Origin: Acarospora socialis
Lineage: Eukaryota > Ascomycota > Lecanoromycetes > Acarosporales > Acarosporaceae
Length of the DNA: 64,000 nt
Reading direction: 5' to 3'
Assembly: GCA_025617375.2 (NCBI GenBank)
Contig: JAMYGW020000007.1
Location: 1,550,001 to 1,614,000, forward strand
The translations under genes and the position numbers were made by a program. Shown here piece by piece: positions 58,786 to 64,000 of the stretch. The stretch's first letter is position 1. Each line of letters starts with the position of its first letter. The notes under the pieces were generated by a model. The model made no database searches. It was not told the DNA's origin and saw nothing but the letters and a program-made list of their open reading frames with translations.

Positions 58786-60562
58786 ATGTATTCAAACGAA
58801 ACAGTCATGCAGTCTACTAGACCTGTCCTCCCTTCGCATGAACCGATCATGTTGTCAATACTCAAGGGAACATTACACGAATTGCTTTCACACCCCATCC
58901 AAACTTGTGTTGCTATCATTGTCCTCAGTTTTATAGTGGGTGTCTTTCACGCCGTTGCTACACGATTTCTACATCTTCGTCAGTATCAAGGACCCTGGTG
59001 GGCAGCATACACCCGGTTATGGCTATGTAAGACGATTGCATCAGGGGACTCGGCAAAGGTATTTGTCGAGATCAATAAGAAATATGGTTCTCTTGCTCGA
59101 ATCGGACCCAACCATCTCCTGACCAATGACCCGGAGCTGACACGAAGAATACTCGCTGCTCGTTCCCCCTACACAAGAGGTCCTTGGTTTGATTCAATCA
59201 AGATTGACCCCCATGTCCCCAACATTGTCTCGGAAAGGCATCCAGGAAAACACAACCACCTGCGGTACCAGATGTCTGCCGGTTATGCAGGGAAAGATAT
59301 CGAAGGACTGGAAGCAGCGATCAATGAACGGATCACCGACTTCGTGGACCGAATCGATAAACATTGGGTGTCGGAGTCCGGGACCACTAAGGCTTTCGAC
59401 ATAGCCAAGAGGATCCAGTTCTTAGCAGTCGATATAATCACGCACCTATGCTTCGGCAAGCCTCTTGGTTTTGTTGAGACGGACAGCGATGTGTATAGCT
59501 TTCTTGCTACCATTGAAACACAGCTACCCATTGTTCAACATTTCTCGGTCATTCTCGAGCTTAACACTCTCTTGCTCCGTATCGTGGACATTCCCTTGTT
59601 GAAGAAGCTCATTGCACCTTCAAGCCGTGACAAGACTGGTGTTGGCATGATCATGGGGGTAAGAACACCTTGCCCGGCCTTGTGTCAAACTTGTGCTTGA
59701 ATTGTGCTGACGACTGCCAGATATCTCGAAAGGTTGTAGACGAACGCTTTGCAACAAACGCCCGAGCAAAAAACGACATGCTTGGATCCTTCATCAAGCA
59801 CGGCCTCTCCCCAAGCGAAGCCGAGACGGAGATATCGATTTCCCTGTGCGTACCGCTACCGAAAAGACTCTTGAGCAAGCACTAACTTGCAAGCTAGGGT
59901 CGCCGGTTCCGACACAACAGCAACCTCCATGCGCGCCACCTTACTATCGATCATCTCCAATCCCACCGTCTATGCCCGCCTGGTGCAAGAAATCGATCAA
60001 GCCATCGCGCGTGGCGAGATATCCTCGCCCATTATGGATGAGGAAGCCCGGGGACTCCCCTACCTCCAAGCCTGCATCAAAGAAGGTCTTCGCCGCTTCC
60101 CGCCCATCACGCAGTTGCGTGAAAGAATGGCACCTCCCGAGGGCGATACGTACAATGGTCAGCACATCCCCAACGGGACGTTCATCGGTCTGAATGCGTG
60201 GGGCCTACAGCTCAACCCAGTGTTTGGAGAAGATCCCGAGGTGTTTAGGCCGGAAAGGTGGCTTATCAATGACGTGGATCAGTTGAAGGAGATGGGGCGG
60301 GTACAGGAGTTGATTTTCGGGTATGGGACGACAAGGTGTCTGGGAATTCCCATTGCGATGATGAATCTGAATAAGATTTTCGTGGAGGTGAGTTCCAGTA
60401 CCAGACTGTTATTGGCAAGAGAGATAAGCTGACGTGGTTGGGCAGTTGTTGAGACGATTTGACATCTCAGTCATTAAAGCTGCGAAGCCTTGGACAAGTG
60501 TGTGTTACGGGATCTTCTTCCAGAAGGACTTTAATGTGAGGATCACGAGGAGGGCACAGTAG
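58786..60562 (+). CDS. Cytochrome P450, pisatin-demethylase-like
   Basis: Four exons, 58786..59658, 59721..59845, 59898..60387 and 60446..60562, give 534 residues. Membrane helix CVAIIVLSFIVGVFHAVATR is followed by LRQYQGPWWAAYTRLWL. P450 signatures: I-helix VAGSDTTATSMRAT (created by the second splice), ExxR in KEGLRRFPP, PERW, and the heme loop FGYGTTRCLG with Cys near residue 479. The form resembles the CYP57/pisatin demethylase and CYP60s groups of fungal P450s, which act on varied small molecules. The start may be a later Met (MLSILKGTLHELLSHP). It is divergent from the neighbouring P450 and is the right end of the cluster-like segment. All catalytic residues are present. Confidence 0.87.
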
Positions 60563-60962
60563 TGCGTGAGACACTGAAATAAAAATCCTCATTCATCACA
60601 GCCTATAGAAGCTAGACATGCTTGGGCTATCTAGAGCACATAGACACGAAAATTGACGCATTTAAATCACCAAGTACTGAAAGTAGTAATACTTTCTCAT
60701 TGTACAACATGTACCCATCAGTTTAGTAATCTTTCATATTGTTACGTCCTATATGAGATTCCTCGGATATGTAGGGCTAAAGGTTTGGGCTTGTTGATAT
60801 AAAGGTTCCAATGCACGATATAGGGTAAATCCTTAGTTGTAACTATCAAGTGATTGACTGAGTTGAACACGATTGTTTCCATAAGGGAAACAATCCTGCT
60901 ATATAGTAGCTTGCTCGACCGCTCGCCGTCGAGGCGTCGAGCCCTTGCTCGCGAGAATGCGC

Positions 60963-61485
60963 GGACAGGACCTGCTAGCCAATTTAGGCATGGTGAGAAG
61001 GTCAACACAGCATGTTTGTCACTAAAATCGTTCGGCAAATACCCAAATCTAAAATTATCTCAGTCATCTACCCCACTCCGTCATTCATGCCTAAATCCAC
61101 GCCTAAAACCACACCTAAAACCACGCCTGAATCTACGCCTAAATCCACACCTAAATCCACGTCTAAACCCACACCTAAACTGAATATTTGAACCAACAAG
61201 ACTTCTCAACCTCCAAATCAGTGAAGAGGGTTGAGAAAAGACAGCAAGGACAGTTAGAACAGTGGAAATTGATAAAAGAACTTGACAAGGTGTAGAACTT
61301 AGAGGACAGACACACATTGTGGAGGCGTGAGTCCAGACATGAGTTTAGGTGTGAGTTTAGGCGTGAGTTTAGGCATGAAAGCCTAGAACTACTTTCCGAT
61401 TTGGAGGGGTCTATGGTATCACATCCCTAGAATTTCCTCGAAATGACCGTTTTACCATGCCTAAATTGGCTAGCAGGTCCTGTCC
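60963..61485. mobile_element. Non-autonomous inverted-repeat element with subterminal motif arrays
   Basis: Bases 60963-60994 and 61454-61485 form a perfect 32-base inverted repeat (outer end GGACAGGACCTGCTAGCC). Inside, a 12-base unit of the form GCCTAAATCCAC is repeated about eight times at 61087-61183. Its reverse complement form (GTGAGTTTAGGC) recurs about three times at 61341-61378. The unit shares CATGCCTAAA with the inner part of the terminal repeat. No transposase is encoded. Clustered subterminal motifs facing both ends are typical of transposase-binding sites in hAT, CACTA or MULE-type elements. I found no clear target-site duplication, so class and exact ends are uncertain. Confidence 0.6.
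61087..61183. repeat. 12-base tandem repeat array
   Basis: About eight imperfect copies of a 12-base unit, GCCTAAATCCAC, with substitutions such as A for T at the seventh or eighth base and GTCTAAACCCAC. It lies inside the inverted-repeat element. A run in the opposite orientation sits at 61341-61378, so the two could pair as a long hairpin. Confidence 0.8.
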
Positions 61486-61601
61486 CGACGTCCCGTCCGG
61501 AGACATCCCGGCGAGAACGCGTTGCACTGCGATTTCAAGTGGTCCCTATCCACAAATATCTGCCATTGACTTTCAGAATTTGAGCAGATGCCACGATTAA
61601 A

Positions 61602-63254
61602 ATGGTCGACTGTCCTCTGTGCGGGAAATCAGTGAAAGAGTCCAAAATCAATATACACATCGACTCCGATTGTCAATCATTCATCGAAATAAACACACCT
61701 CATTGCACTGGTTCATCGAGCGCAGGGCCACAGAAGACTACCCCAGTATCGGCCTTCTTTCAAACTCCGTCTGCAAAGAAAATTGCGACTTTGCCAGCAT
61801 CAAGGGGTGAGCCTGCAGCTCAACAAGATTTGCATCGATCAAGCAATGGCACAACATCTGCACCTACGCCACAACCAAGCGGCAAGCGCGTCGCAGACGT
61901 GGAACCCAACGCGAGTGGCGGTAATGCTTTACGATTTGCTCTCAATCCTGCAGACGATGAGGGTCCCCAAAGGAAAAGATCGAAGTTCTCGAATGCATTC
62001 CAGAAAGCCGCTCCGCTTGCAGAGCGAATGCGACCAAGGACACTGGATGAAGTATTCGGGCAAGAACTTGTTGGGCCTTCGGGAGTATTGAGAGGCCTTA
62101 TAAAAGCGGATAAAGTGCCGTCAATGATACTCTGGGGCCAAGCGGGTACCGGGAAAACGACCATCGCACGGGTTATTGCCAATATGGTAGAGAGCCGCTT
62201 TGTCGAGATCAACAGCACAAGCTCTGGCGTTGGTGATTGCAAAAAGATCTTCGCGGACGCAAAAGGAGAGCTGAGCTTGACAGGGAGGAAGACAATCATA
62301 TTTTGCGATGAGATCCATCGCTTTTCGAAGTCGCAGCAGGACGTCTTTCTGGGACCGGTCGAGAGCGGGCAGGTCACACTCATTGGAGCCACAACAGAGA
62401 ATCCGTCATTCAAAGTACAAAATGCCCTTCTGTCCCGTTGCCGGACTTTCACTCTTCAGAAGCTTACAGACAATGACATTGCATCAATTCTGTTAAGGGC
62501 ACTGGAGCTCGAAGGTCCCAACTACTCACCGTCCTCGTTGGTTGACGAAGAGCTCATTCAGTATCTCTCCGCATTCGCTGACGGTGACGCACGGACAGCC
62601 CTCAACCTTCTAGAGCTGGCCATGGAGCTGTCAACCCGCAAGGGCATGACAAAAGAAGAGATTAAAAGGGCACTTACCAAGACGCTTGTATACGATCGTG
62701 CCGGAGATCAGCATTACGACACGATATCTGCCTTTCACAAATCTATCAGAGGGAGTGATCCAGACGCTGCTCTCTATTATCTAGCACGCATGCTACAGTC
62801 CGGTGAAGATCCCTTATACATCGCTCGCCGCCTCATTGTTGTTGCATCCGAGGATATTGGTTTGGCAGACAACAGCATGCTATCCCTGGCGACTGCTGCC
62901 TATATGGCTGCAGAGAAGATTGGCATGCCAGAGGCGCGCATCAACCTCGCACATGCAACGGTTGCTATGGCTTTGTCAAAAAAGAGCACCCGAGCGTACA
63001 GAGGTCTCAACAACGCAATGTCTGCTTTGGATGAGCCAGGTATTGCTGGTTTGCCGGTCCCAATACATCTGAGAAACGCCCCAACCAGGTTGATGAAGGA
63101 ACTAGGTTACGGGAAGGAATACAAGTACAACCCACATTTCAGAGATGGGAAAGTTGCTCAGGAGTATTTGCCAGATAAGTTACAGGGTAGGCACTTCCTG
63201 GAGGAGCATGATCTCGGCACTGAACTTGATCCGGATTGTCATGACGAGTCATGA
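61602..63254 (+). CDS. MGS1: Mgs1/WRNIP1 AAA+ ATPase with UBZ finger
   Basis: A single exon of 550 residues. Mgs1/WRNIP1 acts at stalled replication forks, binds ubiquitylated PCNA and is related to bacterial RarA. The N-terminus is a UBZ4/Rad18-type finger, CPLCGKSVKESKINIHIDSDC (residues 4-24). A disordered linker follows with FFQTPSAKK, perhaps PIP-box-like. The AAA+ core begins PLAERMRPRTLDEVFGQELV. Walker A is WGQAGTGKTT near residue 180, Walker B is IIFCDEIHRF, sensor 1 is LIGATTENPSF, and the arginine finger area is LLSRCRTF. The C-terminal tetramerisation part has FHKSIRGSDPDAALYYLARM and ASEDIGLADNS, then YKYNPHFRDGKVAQEYLPD. All motifs are intact. Confidence 0.95.
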   Translation: MVDCPLCGKSVKESKINIHIDSDCQSFIEINTPHCTGSSSAGPQKTTPVSAFFQTPSAKKIATLPASRGEPAAQQDLHRSSNGTTSAPTPQPSGKRVADVEPNASGGNALRFALNPADDEGPQRKRSKFSNAFQKAAPLAERMRPRTLDEVFGQELVGPSGVLRGLIKADKVPSMILWGQAGTGKTTIARVIANMVESRFVEINSTSSGVGDCKKIFADAKGELSLTGRKTIIFCDEIHRFSKSQQDVFLGPVESGQVTLIGATTENPSFKVQNALLSRCRTFTLQKLTDNDIASILLRALELEGPNYSPSSLVDEELIQYLSAFADGDARTALNLLELAMELSTRKGMTKEEIKRALTKTLVYDRAGDQHYDTISAFHKSIRGSDPDAALYYLARMLQSGEDPLYIARRLIVVASEDIGLADNSMLSLATAAYMAAEKIGMPEARINLAHATVAMALSKKSTRAYRGLNNAMSALDEPGIAGLPVPIHLRNAPTRLMKELGYGKEYKYNPHFRDGKVAQEYLPDKLQGRHFLEEHDLGTELDPDCHDES

Positions 63255-64000
63255 CAGTAGGTATGATGTAATTAGGGAGTCGTGGATTTACTCCAAGACT
63301 TCAGAGGCACCCTACCCTCATCATTGTACCCCTCATTAACACTGGGAGATTATGAATCGGAGATAACGGTTTGAGCGCGCAATACTAGGAAACAGTCAAC
63401 CAGTTGACGAGCAGAAACAGCGACGTTGCCCGAACTCGAGATTCGAGAGCAGTTTCTAGGCTAGCTTGTGTCGACAATGGCGGCGAACAAAACAACTCTA
63501 ACTCAGTTGAGCGGCTCTTAGTTCTACATCTAATCTCCGCTCGAGCCATGGATCGCCAATGCGTCAAGGGTCGATGCGGGCCGAGAAAATCAAACGTTTG
63601 AACTCATCTACGCCCGCTTCCACGTGGTCGACGTCAGATCTTACCTTACTGCCGAAGCGCTATTCTCCTTCGGGGCCCGCACGGTCTTGGCGAGACACCA
63701 CTTCCACCGCAGTACAATGTACTGGAGTACACACGCATTTAAGACCCTGAGCTGTCCCAAGCTTTCTGTTTCTTTCCCCTCCAGCCTCGATCATCTGGGG
63801 AAATATCCTTTTGCCTGGGGATGCACAAGGCGTCGAGGTTCCCTGCCCAGGAACCTCGAAGACCCTTGCCGCAACTTAACTGCCCCACCATCATATGTCA
63901 CAACCAATTCGTAATCCTATCCGGTCGGCATACACAGTGCAATTCCCTCCCTTTACTGGCCTTCAACAACGGTCTATACTCGAAACACTCAAACATATAG
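63255..64000. other. 3' flank of MGS1 and unassigned right edge
   Basis: In these 746 bases beyond the MGS1 stop, open frames such as 63624-63914 (plus) have no family resemblance. The pyrimidine- and A-rich end (63930-64000) could be a 5' UTR of a gene starting beyond the window, but this cannot be tested here. Confidence 0.35.

Larger units (their letters stand above)
60563..61601. other. Intergenic region with inverted-repeat element, MGS1 promoter
   Basis: These 1.04 kb lie between the P450 stop and the MGS1 start. About half is the 523-base element at 60963-61485. Only 116 bases separate that element from the MGS1 start codon. Confidence 0.6.

Overview
This window is nuclear DNA of a filamentous ascomycete (Pezizomycotina). 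The evidence is dense gene packing (about 24 genes in 64 kb on both strands), many short introns of 46-100 bases with GTRNGT-type donors, and a gene set typical of this group: plasma-membrane fusion protein PRM1, kinetochore Cnl2/NKP2, EAF3, BDF1, RVB1, UTP5, a small secreted protein and four cytochrome P450s. I cannot place it to genus. It is a host chromosome region. I see no CRISPR, rRNA, convincing tRNA, plasmid or viral sequence.

Layout. 1-7.7 kb: the tail of a Dabb-domain gene, ISA1 (iron-sulfur assembly), an ARMH3/DUF1741 protein, EAF3 (chromodomain/MRG) and a Cnl2/NKP2 kinetochore gene. 8-20 kb: a T5orf172 (GIY-YIG-like) protein with a hydrophobic C-terminal tail, a 1374-residue SNF2 ATPase, a cyclin with duplicated terminal-exon sequence, and an HMG-box regulator. 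20-24 kb: a small secreted cysteine-containing protein and an intronless, divergent P450. 24-33 kb: UTP5, RVB1 and BDF1, all on the minus strand. 33-43 kb: long intergenic DNA with one weak spliced candidate, PRM1, and a three-KH-domain RNA-binding protein. 44-49.6 kb: a large protein with a variant MYND finger and a nine-exon kynurenine aminotransferase-like gene with a 14-base micro-exon. 50.3-60.6 kb: a run of P450, ERG6-like sterol methyltransferase, P450 and P450, which I read as a possible steroid or triterpenoid tailoring cluster without a backbone enzyme. 61.6-63.3 kb: MGS1/WRNIP1.

Many of the core genes serve chromatin and nucleic-acid functions (EAF3, RVB1, BDF1, HMG box, SNF2, UTP5, KH protein, MGS1), but they lie among unrelated genes and I would not call them an operon-like unit. 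Two non-coding inverted-repeat elements flank or interrupt the P450/ERG6 segment. One is a 156-base TA-flanked MITE. The other is a 523-base element with 32-base perfect terminal inverted repeats and inward-facing arrays of a 12-base motif.

Exon structures were built by hand from splice consensus, reading frame and family knowledge. Three of about 48 inferred introns need a GC rather than GT donor. The more unusual points are the in-frame start inside the long EAF3 intron, the repeated terminal exon of the cyclin gene, the P450/ERG6 cluster and the two inverted-repeat elements.
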